A stretch of DNA of 64,000 nt from Bolinopsis microptera (lineage: Eukaryota; Ctenophora; Tentaculata; Lobata; Bolinopsidae). Within the stretch, counting starts at the first letter, position 1. The number at the start of each line of letters is the position of its first letter. The stretch is taken from positions 5,823,246 to 5,887,245 of the forward strand of contig NC_087081.1 in assembly GCF_026151205.1 (NCBI RefSeq). Direction: 5' to 3'. Position numbers and translations under genes: made by a program. This document shows, one piece after another, positions 1-11,255 of the stretch. Below the pieces are notes generated by a model that was not told the origin of the DNA, did no database searches, and saw only the letters and a list, made by a program, of their open reading frames with translations.

Positions 1-156
1 CTAAACAAATTTAATTCTTGGCTTCAGTCATCCAGATTTGCTCGTGACTTCAATGACTTTGACCAAATTCCTGTTCAACGACTCAACTACATTTTAGAGT
101 GCTTTCTTGTTTCTGTTGGATTTGACTTGAAGATGAAGACTATGTATTCTGTCTAA
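1..156 (+). pseudogene. Coding fragment at window edge, possible Crypton/DUF3504-type recombinase N-terminus
   Basis: Reading from base 1, the frame is open for 51 codons and then stops at TAA 154-156. It contains FNSWLQ near its start and a later segment (IPVQRLNYILECFLVSVG) that recalls the region before the catalytic domain in KCTD1/QRICH-like DUF3504 proteins, which derive from Crypton tyrosine recombinases. The match is by memory of the motif pattern only. The 5' part lies outside the window and no catalytic residues are visible, so this is either the tail of a truncated copy or a chance resemblance. Confidence 0.3.
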
Positions 157-230
157 AAGTATAAATCCCTTGTCGAAATCGCCGGAGATAATTATAATCC
201 ATAAACACTTCACGCTCAGGGCTAAATAAA

Positions 231-367
231 TGTAATCCCTCAGCTGGCGCTTCGGGATTACATATTAACACAAAACTCGTGCGCTGCGTGCACTCGTATG
301 TGTTTATCAGATCATCCCGCTAGCGCGGGATGATCTGTTATATAAACCCTTTGCGTGGCGGGTTTAT
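231..367. repeat. Cluster of stem-loops
   Basis: Several inverted repeats follow each other. The best is 308-337, with 13-bp perfect arms (CAGATCATCCCGC) around a 4-base loop. Positions 231-262 have 9-bp arms (TGTAATCCC/GGGATTACA) with a further 3-bp inner stem. Positions 342-367 have 8-bp arms (ATAAACCC/GGGTTTAT). A weaker one at 268-304 has AACACA/TGTGTT ends. They are spaced about 35 bp apart. The function is unknown; they could be the end of a mobile element or a recombination site. Confidence 0.7.
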
Positions 368-2700
368 GTTATTATAGATCATTAGCTAATTATAGTTTCA
401 GCATGAAAAGAAAAATGTTGACAAAAGTTTTCATAAGAATAGAGCCTTCGGCCCACGTACTTAACGATATCTCCCGCCTCTTTTTGAAAAATGAAGCCGG
501 TATGTCACATAATGACATACCAGTATGACTATTACCCAAGTCCCCAACCCTCCCTTAGACCCGCTGGGCCTGGATCAGCAAACATATACTAAACCCACAC
601 TAATCAGAGAGAACAAACAAACAACACGTAATAGTAATAATATGCAATGTGTCTACACACACAGAGAGAGAGTCCAGTGTCTTCTTCTCTCCGGAGTGTA
701 CAGTATAGATCATTGCCTAATTACTGCTCCAGAGCAGCTACTACATGGAGTGAGGCGACTCACTGTTGAGGGAGCGTATGACCGCATTAAGGTATTCAGT
801 TTGCAATCTTGTATACGTGTAAGAGCTCCAGTTAAATGACATATTATATATACAGTGTATGTAAAAGCATGGCTCCATGTAGGGGACTGTTGAGGGAGCT
901 CTAACTACATTACACTCCGGACCACTCCGGACCACTCATTAGCAATACAAAGTTGCACATAGAACACCCTACAGGCAGGCAGGGTGATGTTAGTCATTAT
1001 TCATTAGGAATAGTCTTACGATCGGAATGAGGTGATTATTGATGAATGATAAACGACGAGGCCTTAAGGGCGGAGTATAACTTGAGTATTAGAGACTTTC
1101 TGGCACTGTATCAATACACATGTAGTAATGTTGTAATGATGGTGGAGTTGGCAAGCATGATGTGTTGAGGAATGTGTTTGTTAAGCAGAACCACTGTTGT
1201 TTTAGCATGTAGTCTGAATGTACATTACACAGTACTTGAAGTTTGCTGAGATTGAACTGAAGACCAGATGGATGATATTCAAATTCTAGTGTAATGAATT
1301 TAAATCATATGAGACGGTAGGTATGGGTAAAATTGTGAGAATATTTAATGACCGCTGTATTTACTCCCAGCTATCCTAGTTATCTAGTTATGACGAATAA
1401 AGATGAACCTGAGTCTTGGTCGTCAGGAACCATAGAATTTCTCTCCTTCACTGCATCTCCATAACTGTTCTTCCTTCTCCCCACCATCTTCACATTTTAT
1501 ACTCGCTTAGTACAATGTTTTATAGATAATGGTTTACAAACAAATGCAGATAGAAGCAGTTAAAGTCGATGTCAAGTTAAGCAACTGATATGGCTATTAG
1601 ATGTATATTCTAATCAAATCACCTCAATGTTCTACCACTTTCATCTCACTGGTCAAATCACAAACTCAAGATTGATAAATTCACACTGAGATGCAATGAA
1701 GTCTTTGTCATGGTAACAGGCCAGGAAGAATTGAATCAGATTCGCATAATATTATATTATGGTATTGAATAACATATTATTCTAAACATCATTATGGTAT
1801 TGAATAACATATTATTCTAAACATCACTCTATAAATCAAGAGGCTTGCATATAATGAACATATTGACACGGGTGCAGAGTTGAGTCTGTACGGAACCTAG
1901 TAGTTTCAGATCCTTGTTTAACTTGCCGTACAGCAAGGTCATCCACTACTTTAGCCCGGCGAGGCACATAACTCCCTCTACAACTCCATGACAAATGCTT
2001 CATATATACTAGCCGAGTTCACAAGTTATATCCTTGTGTTTGAGAAGAGCTCGTTAGAACTGCTTCCTTTCCCTTCAGTATCCCACAGTCTCTCGAGTTT
2101 CGTAACTGCCAGAGAACTCTCTTAAACAATTACTAGACTCGGTGATTATAAATCAAGAGGCTTGCATATAATGTATGTACTTATTTAAAATTACACTGGT
2201 AAATTGAAAGCCATATCAGATCTAGTAAAAACTACTGTCTATAACTGGCCACTATCAGAAAACAATAGCATCCACATTCCACTAGATATCAAGACAATAA
2301 ACAAGTCCACATCACGCCACTCACTGACAACACAGTACCACTATAAAAACAGTAGACCCGGACCAGTAACAGTGAGAGAGAGAAAGCGAGATTTAACAAG
2401 GGTATTGCTAGGAGGGTCAGGTTTCACGAAGTGGCCATTGTTTGATCCCGTCTCAGGGAGAGAGAGGGAGAGAGAGAGAGCCTAATTTGTGAGTAATGAG
2501 ATTTCCACGGTGTGGTGACTGGTGTGGGCCTGCTTCATGACCTGGTCTGATGAAGTAGAACATCAGGTTCATTTTCGTCATTTTAACACAATGGACAATA
2601 TCTTTTAAGTGTAACATTTATTATGTGCATCTCAAAATTGGTTTTGTGTGCGAACTGTAGGTACACCATAGTCCTTTGAACCTTTAATATAATAATTTGA
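368..2700. other. No recognisable gene
   Basis: Only short low-quality ORFs are present. Small repeats include a tandem duplication of about 38 bp near 1755-1826, and a segment of about 27 bp (around AAATCAAGAGGCTTGCATAT) found near 1832-1858 and again near 2148-2173. An AG-rich tract lies at 2455-2480. I see no coding signal that I trust. Confidence 0.5.
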
Positions 2701-2950
2701 TGTAATTTGAGAAAAAGGTAAGGGCTGAGGGGTGAGGAATGAAGGGGTGTGGGATTAGGGAGCGAGAGATGGGAAATGAATGATAAGGGTTGAGGATTTT
2801 AGCAATAAAGAATTAAGGATTAGGGATGAAGGGTGAATGTTAAAATGGTGAGGATTGAGTTTAAGAGGTTGAAGGGTTGAGGGATGAGGGAGTTAAAGAG
2901 GTTAAGGGTTGAGGGATGAGGGATAAGAGATGAGGGATGATGGTTGAGAG
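2700..2950 (+). repeat. Degenerate G-rich, telomere-like tract (TGAGGG/TTAGGG variants)
   Basis: Purine-rich DNA with many GGGATGAGG, TTAGGG and TTGAGGG variants in one orientation. TTAGGG-like words continue at 3020-3080, where GGATTAGGGTTAAGGG is followed by CCCTAAACCTAACC. It looks like decayed interstitial telomere-type or simple repeat DNA. Confidence 0.55.
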
Positions 2951-3499
2951 GCATTTTCCCTAGGAAGCGCATGGAAAAGCCCAACCACTAAGAGTAGATA
3001 ATGGATTAAGATTATAGTAATGGTTAGGATTAGGGTTAAGGGTAGAATAAGGGACCCCTGTAATAACCCTAAACCTAACCATTACTCAAAGTTGTTTTCT
3101 ACCCAAATGTCTACCCTCACTCCTCAGTAGGTCAAGCTTCTTGTATACTGTCGACCAATGTGTGTTAATAATTGTGCTATTCGAGTGTCCAGTGGACAGT
3201 GTCTACCGAATTAATTGTATTGGAACCAGTAAGCCTTGAGTCAGACTGGACACACTCTACCACATTTAGAATCAAACAAGTAAAGCAAGAAATAGATGTA
3301 TTAAACAGCCCGAGAGAATACTGGGGCATCTTTAGTCCCACGAATTTCAATGTCGATGAACTGGACAGTATGACACTCATTCTACAGAGTGGTGCCATCC
3401 ACAATTCCACAAGACTGTGTCCTTTGGGACACAATCCTAACAGAGTCCACTGGTCAAGGTTATATCTTTGTAAAAATACTGTGACCAAAAGTTAATTAA

Positions 3500-4320
3500 C
3501 TTACAGACATAGCCTAGTCTTCTTCTCGGAACTAGGAAAACTGAGCAACCAACATAAATAAATGCAGTCAATTGCACAATGTTTACGAGATCAAACACAT
3601 TCATTGCCTTGATCTGCTATACGGCCTTACGTACACTGCAACTCCAGCTTCATAAACACACGATTTGAGTGCAACATCTTCAGTCTTACAATTCTTTGTT
3701 TGAATGATCATGCCTACTCAATGCTTAATATATATATATAATATACTTAATATATTACATTGATATAAGATTTATTTTTGATAGGTACTCAATAAAGTTG
3801 ATGAATTTCCCTCCCTATTAAAATTTTAAACCCATTTAGTGAAAATTGATAAACGAAGATCTAGATATTGATACATATTATAACCAACATTGCTTATATT
3901 CTGCCTTGTAAACAAAGAGCAAATCTTCTTAATGCCTTCTTCCTGTCCTAAAACTAAAACTTCATCCTATTAAAGTAAAGGCCAGTTGTTACCACAAGCT
4001 ATTATACCGTCCCTCTCAAAAACATGCCTCAGCCTCCATCAAAAACAATTTTAGTTTTCAGTCCTTCTAGTTTCCAAAAATCTACCGAGCTAGTGTTCTG
4101 GTGTGCACAAAAGCCCCTAAGCCCGTGCATTCCTTGCCCCGCTAGCTGCCAGTCCTTGACAAACTTCCAATAGCAAAGATCAACTAGTCATTTACAAATT
4201 GAGCACTATACAATTTTAATTGTTTTAAATATTTGACTTTGTAAAATGAGCTAAAACATTGATTTATTAGTTTCATTGATTTATTAGTTTCATTGAATGA
4301 TATTACTAGATTCTTCGTAC
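3500..4320. other. No recognisable gene
   Basis: AT-rich sequence with a short TA-rich run at 3730-3760. No coding frame or clear repeat is seen. Confidence 0.5.
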
Positions 4321-4326
4321 TACCTT

Positions 4327-4385
4327 ACAGTGGCGTAACATTGCTTGTTGGCACCCCTGCTGTAAAAGCGCCCCCCTGTTGAAAA
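4327..4385. mobile_element. Fragment of a hAT-like MITE end
   Basis: It starts CAGTGGCGTAAC and is followed by GC-rich text (GGCACCCCTGCTG, GCGCCCCCCTG) like the complete copy at 4522-4810. No second terminus is seen, so this is probably a partial copy. Confidence 0.5.
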
Positions 4386-4521
4386 ATTAATTATATAAAC
4401 AATAATGTTTTATTTATTCATCTTTTAAACTTTGCACGCGATTCCCTCTGAGCCACCTAGTTTTTTAGGTGGCCCTGAATGATTATTTGCAAGGATGATG
4501 AATAATCACTCTACACTCGAC

Positions 4522-4810
4522 CAGTGGCGTAACGAAGGGCCCTGCTGACCCCGCTGTGCAGGGGGGCGCCGTCTTAGGGGGGCGCCAAATTGTCGTTTGA
4601 ATGTGGGACAATTTCGAAAACTTAACTAAAGTACTAGCAAAACTGTGCGTTTTGCTCTAGATACACACTTTTTTAGAGATTTTACCGGCGTATCCTCTAA
4701 AATCACCTAATTTGTTCAATTTTAGGGAGGGGCACCGAAAGGGGAGGGGGCGCCAACAGGGGGGCGCCTTTTCGGCAGGGGGGGCGCCAACAGGCAACGT
4801 TACGCCACTG
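4522..4810. mobile_element. Non-autonomous hAT-type element (289 bp) with 8-bp TSD
   Basis: Terminal inverted repeats CAGTGGCGTAACG...CGTTACGCCACTG. They are flanked by an 8-bp direct repeat, CACTCGAC, at 4514-4521 and 4811-4818. An 8-bp target duplication with CAGTGGCG-type ends is characteristic of the hAT superfamily. The interior is very GC/G-rich and has no ORF. It sits inside the CCCTAA-containing element and so inserted after it. Confidence 0.85.
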
Positions 4811-5138
4811 CACTCGACTGTCACGTGACTTTTTCAACCCATTCTTTAGCTGGTCCTGAACGACTATTCGAAACCCTAACCCTCTAATCTGATCCCAACC
4901 CTAACCCTAACCCAATCCTTAACAAAAGCATATGCAGAAATCCTAACACTAACGAGAAATTAGACTAACTTCCTTATACAGTTATACGGTCATATCACGT
5001 GATCGAGACAGTTTTTTGCAATTTTCTTGTCAGGGGAGCATTTTAACCCTATGTCATGCCCAGCAAAAGGTGGTTTAATTTAAACAGACGGCTTGAGTTC
5101 GCACGCGACATTAAGCATGAGTTGCAAACTTTTGATTG

Positions 5139-5670
5139 GCCCAAAATGACACTTTTCTGGAAATTTGAAGATACTTCAAAATCTATGTTGTCTTAAATTT
5201 TCAAATGCGGAATACACAGAAGGACCAAAGTGCAAAGAAACTGCTGCTAACAGCTGCTGACTGCTGCTAACTGCTGCTAACTGCTGCTAACTGCTGCTAA
5301 CTGCTACTATGTACTAACTGTAGGGTATTTTATTAGCTATTTTAGATTTAATAATAATAATGTAGGGTATTTTGGTTCAAACTTAAGACTTTAAAGAATT
5401 AAACGTACCTGTATATTCCTCCAAACCTACGACTTTAAAGAATTGAACTAGAATTCTGAATTAGCTGTATTTCGCCGTTAAACTAAAGCTTATACTGTTT
5501 ACTTCATGAGTGGGTCGTATTTCAAAAGCTAATTTGACAAGAAGTGGGGCCATTGGGTCATAGAGTACACAAATCTGCAAAATTAAATTTGCCAACTTTT
5601 GATCAGCCCAAAATGACACTTTTCTGGAGATTTGAAGATACCTCAAAATCTACGTTGTCTTAAATTTTCC
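5139..5670. repeat. Direct repeats flanking an insertion-like segment
   Basis: About 70 bp beginning near 5139 (CCAAAATGACACTTTTCTGG, then TTTGAAGATAC, then TTGTCTTAAATTTT) recurs near 5605-5670 with a few changes. Between them lie one arm of a CTGCTGCTAA foldback repeat (5220-5312) and anonymous sequence. Confidence 0.6.
5220..5312 (+). repeat. Half of a foldback repeat (CTGCTGCTAA units)
   Basis: It starts with AAAGTGCAAAGAAACTGCTG, the terminus seen in complete foldback copies, and continues with about seven ACTGCTGCTA units. The opposite arm is missing. Confidence 0.6.
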
Positions 5671-5929
5671 TGGGGAGTGGGGGGGACGATACTTTTACAA
5701 AACGAACATGTTACTTCTATCTCTTTAACTTTTGAAGTTAGGCCCTGGCCAGTAATTAGGATTTCTGGGTGAGGGGTGATTCGGAATCAGTGTCCGAAAA
5801 TACATCGATAGAAGTTGGTTTCAACTGTCGGGGGCCCTTTTAGAACAATCTCAAAGATCGACTGTAAATTGATTTAGCACGCTCCTATTTGAAACCTAAA
5901 TCTTTATAACATGAACACTGCACACTTAC

Positions 5930-6015
5930 CTGAGGACCCCAGGCTATTATGTTCATTAACATAATAAAATAATTAATAAAGATTTGGCGGAATGACAGGC
6001 TGAGCGCGGCCCAGT
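5930..6015 (+). mobile_element. Short TTACCTGGGG...CCCAGTAA element, copy 1
   Basis: It starts TTACCTGAGGACCCCAGGCT and ends GAGCGCGGCCCAGTAA. Related copies lie at 6664-6741 and about 41667-41749. The ends are imperfect inverted repeats (TTACCTGGG against TTACTGGGC). It is probably a very small MITE or SINE-like repeat without coding capacity. Confidence 0.55.
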
Positions 6016-6190
6016 AACTGCACACTTACAACTTAACTGATCCCAACATTAACCCCGATTTAATTCTTAACTGAAGCCTGTCATGTTTATTGTTACGCAG
6101 GATGCAAGAATTTTTATTCGCCGTACTATCTTTGATCTTTGATTGACAATGTCAATTTTAACTTTTTAAAATTCCTGTCCTCACAGCTAG

Positions 6191-6327
6191 GAGGGGCTAA
6201 GTGCAAAGAAACTGCTGCTAACTGCTGCTCACACAGTGAGCAGCAGTGAGCAGCAGTGAGCAGCAGTTAGTAGCAGTGAGCAGCAGTGAGCAGCAGTGAG
6301 CAGCAGTTTCTTTGCACTTAGCCCCTC
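6191..6327. mobile_element. Foldback element with CAGCAGTGAG/CAGCAGTTAG arrays
   Basis: The outer inverted repeats are GAGGGGCTAAGTGCAAAGAA and its complement ending TTCTTTGCACTTAGCCCCTC. Each continues into tandem ACTGCTGCT(A/C)A units, so the two halves can form one long hairpin. The left arm is short and the right arm longer. Confidence 0.8.
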
Positions 6328-6636
6328 GATCCTGTGTCCTATGGTCCTGAGCCAGTAAAATTTGCTAAGGTTTGCTGAATGCTTTGCTTTATTTATATGC
6401 AGAGCCTATGCGGCGAGGCGCGAAAGTAGATGGTTAACAAAAATAAATAAGTGCAGTGAAATGCATTTGCTGGGTTTGCAGATTAGTAAAAAATTTACTT
6501 GTTATATACTGCGTTCAGGTTGCCGCAGGATTAAATTTTCAGCGTAGCTTTTGTGGTTTGATTGGAGGACTTCGCCACTTCGACGCGCCGCGCAAACTAG
6601 CATTCTTGCTTCGCATCGTCGGTTCGTTGCTTTGCT

Positions 6637-6741
6637 TCGAATATATATATATATATATATATATTACCTGGGGACTTCAGGCTATCATGTTCATAAACGA
6701 ATAGAGATTAGGCGGAATGAAAGGCTGAGCGCGGCCCAGTA
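6637..6741 (+). repeat. (AT)n microsatellite followed by TTACCTGGGG element, copy 2
   Basis: A pure TA run at about 6640-6664 leads straight into TTACCTGGGGACTTCAGGCT. That repeat ends GCGCGGCCCAGTAA near 6741. Confidence 0.65.
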
Positions 6742-6744
6742 ACG

Positions 6745-7140
6745 ATCTCAATGGGTTGACACCTCCAATCAAGTGGTTTGACAGTTGCAACAAAATACAA
6801 ATAGAAATTTTAATTATTCCGTAATAATTTAGATTACTCGATCTTCCACTTCCAGATACAATGCAAATCCAGTTTTATTCTACAATTGGACACAACTCAG
6901 TATTTTTGTCATACGTTGTATATGACCGGCCGCCGCGCAAAAGTGCGCAGCTCCCCGGCCCTGCATGTATCGTAGTGAAACGACTGTGTGGGTCACGGCG
7001 TCGCGTGATACAACAATATCTAAAGTATAGCTCTGATACGTTTAACGGGTGATACTCTTAAAATATTTGTTTCGCGTCGAATACCGTCGACGAGTCCATT
7101 TTGCCCTTGGTAGGTTATAAACCTACATTTACAATGATAT
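6745..7140. other. No recognisable gene
   Basis: A short open frame at 6861-7052 has no recognisable protein features. Nothing else supports a gene here. Confidence 0.45.
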
Positions 7141-7144
7141 GATA

Positions 7145-7505
7145 CGTCTGATTAGAACCTGTTATATGTAAAACTGCCGACTGGCCTCCAGCTCGCCATT
7201 TTTGAGATTCAATCAAATCGATGATGTTTAAAGAGTGCAGATGTTCAGCTCGACAAAATACCGGTAGACATTTTTTCGTAGACTATAAAATTACTCCTCC
7301 AGATCCAGTCTTACCCCTCAATTGGACAATGGACATAGCTCAATACCTGACGTAGCTCTGATACGTCCGATTAGAACCTGTAAAACTGGCCTCCAGCTCG
7401 CCATTTTTAAGATTCAAGCAAATTGAGGATGTTCAAAGGGTGCAAGATGTTCAGCTCGACAAAATACCGGTAGACATTTTTTGTAGACCCTAAAATTACT
7501 CCAAA
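7145..7505. repeat. Direct repeat of about 150 bp, two copies
   Basis: The segment around GGCCTCCAGCTCGCCATTTT, then TCAGCTCGACAAAATACCGG, then AAAATTACTCC occurs at about 7150-7300 and again at about 7365-7503. The second copy lacks a few bases. Confidence 0.7.
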
Positions 7506-7507
7506 AT

Positions 7508-7700
7508 AGTGATATTGTAGTGACAATATATAGTGATAATATTGTAGTGACAATATGGTGATATTGTAGTGACAATATAGTGATATTGCATGTAGTGACA
7601 ATATAGTGATATTGTAGTGATAATATAGTGATATTGTAGTGATAATATAGTGATATTGTAGTGACAATATAACGTTTACTAATATGGTGATATTGTACAT
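7508..7700. repeat. Tandem array of GTGATATTGTA / GTGACAATATA units
   Basis: Repeating words GTGATATTGTAGTGACAATA, partly palindromic, fill about 190 bp. The ORFs here are an artefact of the repeat, giving YHYNITIL-type peptides on the minus strand. Confidence 0.75.
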
Positions 7701-7777
7701 TGTAGAGATAATAGATTATTCTCTTGACATGGACAATAGGGTAAAAATTAAGTAGGAAGAGACAAAAATTAAAGCTA

Positions 7778-7909
<132 letters not shown>

Positions 7910-8079
7910 TCATGTCATCATATTATCACCTTATTTTAATTATAATTTAAAATTGGTATTCAATCTAAATTGAAGAATCAACAAAATTTTAAGGAGTCTA
8001 AACTCTTCAATTTAAAATCCATTATGGGAACACATACAGGGGCACAATGTGGCCGATAAAGGGTCATAGATCAGACAAG

Positions 8080-8485
8080 GCTGGTCGGTCGGAGGTCGGT
8101 CGGAGGTCGGTCAGGCGCCGGTCGGCGGTAGGTGAACGCCGGTCGGAGGTCGGTCGGAGGTTGGTCGGAGGTTGGTCGGAGGTTGGTCGGAGGTCGATCG
8201 GAGGTCGATCGGAGGTCGGTCGGAGGTCGGTCGGGCGCCGGTCGGAGGTCGGTCGGAGGTCGGTCGGAGGTCGGTCGGGCGCCGGTCGGAGGTCGGTCGG
8301 AGGTCGGTCGGAGGTCGGTCGGGCGCCGGTCGGAGGTCGGTCGGAGGTCGGTCGGAGGTCGGTCGAAGGTCGGTCGGAGGTCAGTCGAAGGTCGGTCGGA
8401 GGTCGGCCGGGCGCCGGTCGGAGGTCGGTCGGGCGCCGGTCGGAGGTCGGTCGGAGGTCGGTCGGAGGTAGGTCGGGCGACCATT
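8080..8485. repeat. GGTCGGTCGGA minisatellite, main array
   Basis: An 11-bp unit (GGTCGGTCGGA with variants GGGCGCCGGTC and GGTCGATCGGA) repeats about 35 times. Several frames on both strands are open because the unit has no stop codons; the apparent RSEVGRRSVG proteins are therefore artefacts. Smaller blocks follow at about 8640-8735 and 8880-8960. Confidence 0.9.
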
Positions 8486-8494
8486 CTATAAGAC

Positions 8495-8885
8495 AATTTT
8501 GGACTCGAGGCTCCCCCTGGTAATGTGATCTCGGAAGGCAGGCCTCCCCTTTGCAACACGAGCTCGGAAGCGGGAGCTCTCGATACAGAAGGTACGTATC
8601 GAAAATGAGTCGGACCGAAAATTTTCTAAGTCAAGTTTTTCGGAGGTCGTTCGGGCGCCGGTCGGAGGTCGGTTGGGCGCCGGTCGGAGGTCGGTCGGAG
8701 GTCGGTCGGAGGTCGGTCGGAGGTCGGTCGGGTGACCTACCTATGACACAATTTTGGACTCGAGGCTCCCCCTGGTAAGGTGATCTCGGAAGGCAGGCCT
8801 CCCCTTTGCAACACGAGCTCGGAAGCGGGAGCTCTCGATACAGAAGGTACGTATAGAGAATGAGTCGGACCGAAAATTTCGGTCG
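8495..8885. repeat. Larger repeat unit linking GGTCGG arrays, two copies
   Basis: About 130 bp (ACAATTTTGGACTCGAGGCT, then GGAAGGCAGGCCTCCCCTTT, then GATACAGAAGGTACGTAT) follows the first array and then repeats after the second at about 8750-8880. The minisatellite and this spacer therefore form a unit of about 245 bp present at least twice. Confidence 0.75.
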
Positions 8886-9212
8886 GGCGCCGTTCAGAGG
8901 TTGGTCGGGTGCCGGTTGGGTGGTAAGCCGGGCGCTGGTCTGGCGACAAGGCTGGTGTTCCGGTCATTCCATAGCCATACTGACTGCGCTGGGTCGGTCG
9001 GACTGATACAGTCACGTTTTATAAAGATACGTCTACATTATGAAATCCGAATACATTTACAAGCAAAACGAAATGGATTAGATGATAATTTACAATATTC
9101 AATAGAATAATTATTTATAGAATAATTATTATTTAATAGTAATAGTATGGTAAATTAATAATTCTATCGATTAAATTAGTACAGTATGGTTACAGATTAT
9201 TTTAAAACTCTT

Positions 9213-9617
9213 CTACATCAGTCTCCCGCAAGAAATGGCTGCTGCTCTTGCTTCTTTCAAATGCCTTGTAGTGTTGATTACTCTGCTGGCTGCGTCATTT
9301 AGGGCCTCCATTCTGATCCTTCCGTTGGCTCCGAGCTCTCTTTTGACAAGTTCCAATAGTCGAGGGTGGTCGAGGACTGCCAGCTCTCCGATCCAACGAC
9401 GCCGTCTGAAGACCCTCTCCGATACTCCATTCTTAGCCAAGGCTCCTTTTATGGTGTGGCGTTCCCAGGGATCCATTACTGTCAGTCGTATCTTATTGTA
9501 CAAGTCTATCGAACTCTGCACTACATCGCTTCGTGAGAAGGCGGCTGGCCGGGATAGTGGAGCTGGACCTGGAGCTGGACCTGGAGCTGGACCTGGAGCA
9601 CTGCCGTTTTCTGACAA
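9213..9617 (-). CDS. Unrecognised ORF, possible transposon-encoded basic protein
   Basis: A 134-codon minus-strand frame opens with a TTG codon; the first in-frame ATG is at VMDPWER. The N-terminal part has Gly-Pro-Ala-Pro repeats (about residues 7-20). The rest is helical-looking and basic, with FRRRRWIGEL and LLELVKRELG, which resembles a small DNA-binding helical domain. The antisense frame is also open, so chance cannot be excluded. It lies next to repeats carrying AAAAGTGCTTAAGTAACATT and may be part of a degraded DNA transposon. No family is assigned. Confidence 0.35.
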   Translation of the reverse strand: MSENGSAPGPAPGPAPGPAPLSRPAAFSRSDVVQSSIDLYNKIRLTVMDPWERHTIKGALAKNGVSERVFRRRRWIGELAVLDHPRLLELVKRELGANGRIRMEALNDAASRVINTTRHLKEARAAAISCGRLM

Positions 9618-11255
9618 AAGTGCTTAAGTAACATTTTGGAAATTTCGGGTTTTTTAGTCTAACTTTTGTTTTTGGGTCAAGAACTATCCCTGAGGACCAT
9701 TGGATACATTCGCCGACCCCCCGAAACCCCCTTTTTGGAACCCCCTAAAATGCAAAAAATGGTCATTTTTCTGAGAAAAGTGCTTAAGTAACATTTTGGA
9801 AAACGGGTGCCGTTTATTTCAACAAGAATTGCGCCGGTTAGCGGACGCTAGATTTCCATCGCCCGTAATTAATTACAATTAACAATCGTTTCATATTGGT
9901 TAAATTACCAAATTTCTTTGGGGCGTTACAGAGAACAAAATGGAGGGATTGCCGTTGTCAATTATTTGAATCGAAAGTTAAACGACCGGACACCGTAGCG
10001 CAGCCTGTGCGGTGATATGCATGATGCAGTTAAAAGGACATCTGTCCGACAGCGACTCTTGTCCGACTCAATATGTTACCAGAAAAAAAAAGACATCTGT
10101 CCGAAATTGTGATCTAATTGCAATAAGACACATTTCCATTTTCCAATTAGAGACATGATCTGAACTGAGATATGACCTGAGCTGAACTCTACCATAGTTT
10201 ATTTTCATTTGATGTCAAAAATTGGACAATAGTTTAAATGTTATATAAATAACTGATCTCCATACCGCTCTCCTGTGTGTAATGTAGGCTGTGATGTGAT
10301 TGGCAGCTTGTTACAGCTTGTTAGTGTACGGCTAGCATGATCCTGTCCTCAAATAGTCAATCACGTATCGATGGATCAGATCTCAATGGATCAAATCAGC
10401 ATTATATTAGGACTGTGGGAGCAACGTCACAAGATTACACGTGAGCTTGTGAAATACGAACGTGATCTGAAATTGCAAATGTGATCCGAAAGTTGTACAG
10501 ATGTCGCCAAAAACGACTCCTATCTGACAGCGACTCTTGTCCGAAACCGGTAATTCGACTGTCGGACAGATGTCACCCAATCAAATCTGTGGTAGTTAAT
10601 ACAATGTGAATCATAATAAAATGTATCGTTCATTTCGTCTAAATATAATGAATCAATCTATGGGCAATCATGTTCAACATGATAGTCATAACATCATAAT
10701 TTATACAACAACATAACGGATTACTAATATCGGGTTGCACCATGACCAAGCACCCACAACAAAATGAGAAGTTTGTATCGCATGAAGTTAACGAAAGCTT
10801 AAACGACAAATATCAATGCGAATCAAAATGTATAATAGCGAAAAGAGATATACATGCGCGCCGTACACGATTTATTAGCTCGATTCTTGGTATAGAGTAC
10901 ACCTTGACATAAAAGCATTGTAAAATGCGCGCGCGACCATCAAAAGATAATTTGTAAAGGAGCACGTGTTTGCGGAGGTTAATGCATGTTTTGCTATGTG
11001 ACACGACGAAAAACCTATACCCACTATACCCATTCTCAAATCCTACCACTTCTAACCATCTATTGCCTTTTTAGGCGATGGAAAAAATGGTGGCATTTCG
11101 GGAACTGAAAATGGTGGCATTGTTTTCTACGTCAAAAACTGGACTAGTGACGGCAATTTAGTGACCGTGGGTCTTTTGGCCTGGGAAAAAACAATTTATG
11201 TCACTTAAGCACTTTTGTGAAAACGGGCTCGTTTTCTCACAAAAGTGCTTAAGTG
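9606..11255. repeat. Repeated AAAAGTGCTTAAGT motif in direct and inverted copies
   Basis: The words AAAAGTGCTTAAGTAACATT (9616-9640 and 9777-9800, plus), CACTTAAGCACTTTTGTGAA (about 11202-11221, minus) and CACAAAAGTGCTTAAGTGCC (about 11239-11258, plus) share a core. A further plus copy lies at about 14567-14583. Inverted spacing suggests transposon ends, but no TSD was identified. Confidence 0.5.
10037..10574. mobile_element. Non-autonomous DNA element with GACATCTGTCCGACAG termini (538 bp)
   Basis: The left end GACATCTGTCCGACAG (10037) is the exact inverse of CTGTCGGACAGATGTC (ends 10574). A subterminal CGACTCTTGTCCGA appears inside both ends. No coding frame is present. A TSD is not clear. 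Confidence 0.75.

Larger units (their letters stand above)
4470..5895 (-). mobile_element. TIR element with internal telomere-like CCCTAA words, split by insertions
   Basis: This minus-strand copy matches the plus-strand copies at 58303-58712 and 63671-64000. Shared landmarks are TCACGTGACTTTTTCAACCC, CCCTAACCCTAACCC words, the motif CATATCACGTGATCGAGACA, and CAACTGTCGGGGGCCCTTTT near 5820-5850. The end motif AATCACTCTACA lies near 4505 and its inverted counterpart near 5870-5890. A hAT-like MITE (4522-4810) and an insert of about 0.7 kb (about 5065-5740) interrupt it. Confidence 0.6.

Noticed and set aside
525-839. 104-codon ORF near the left end
   Set aside because: Low-complexity, arbitrary composition, with no homology recognised and no gene context.
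3177-3495. Overlapping plus and minus ORFs of about 105 codons
   Set aside because: Neither has recognisable motifs, and opposite open frames suggest chance. No splice or promoter support was found.
8047-8559. Long ORFs on both strands of the GGTCGG array (RSEVGRRSVG and RPTSDRPPTD proteins)
   Set aside because: The 11-bp unit has no stops in several frames, so the ORFs follow from the repeat. No start context, splice sites or non-repeat coding part supports them.
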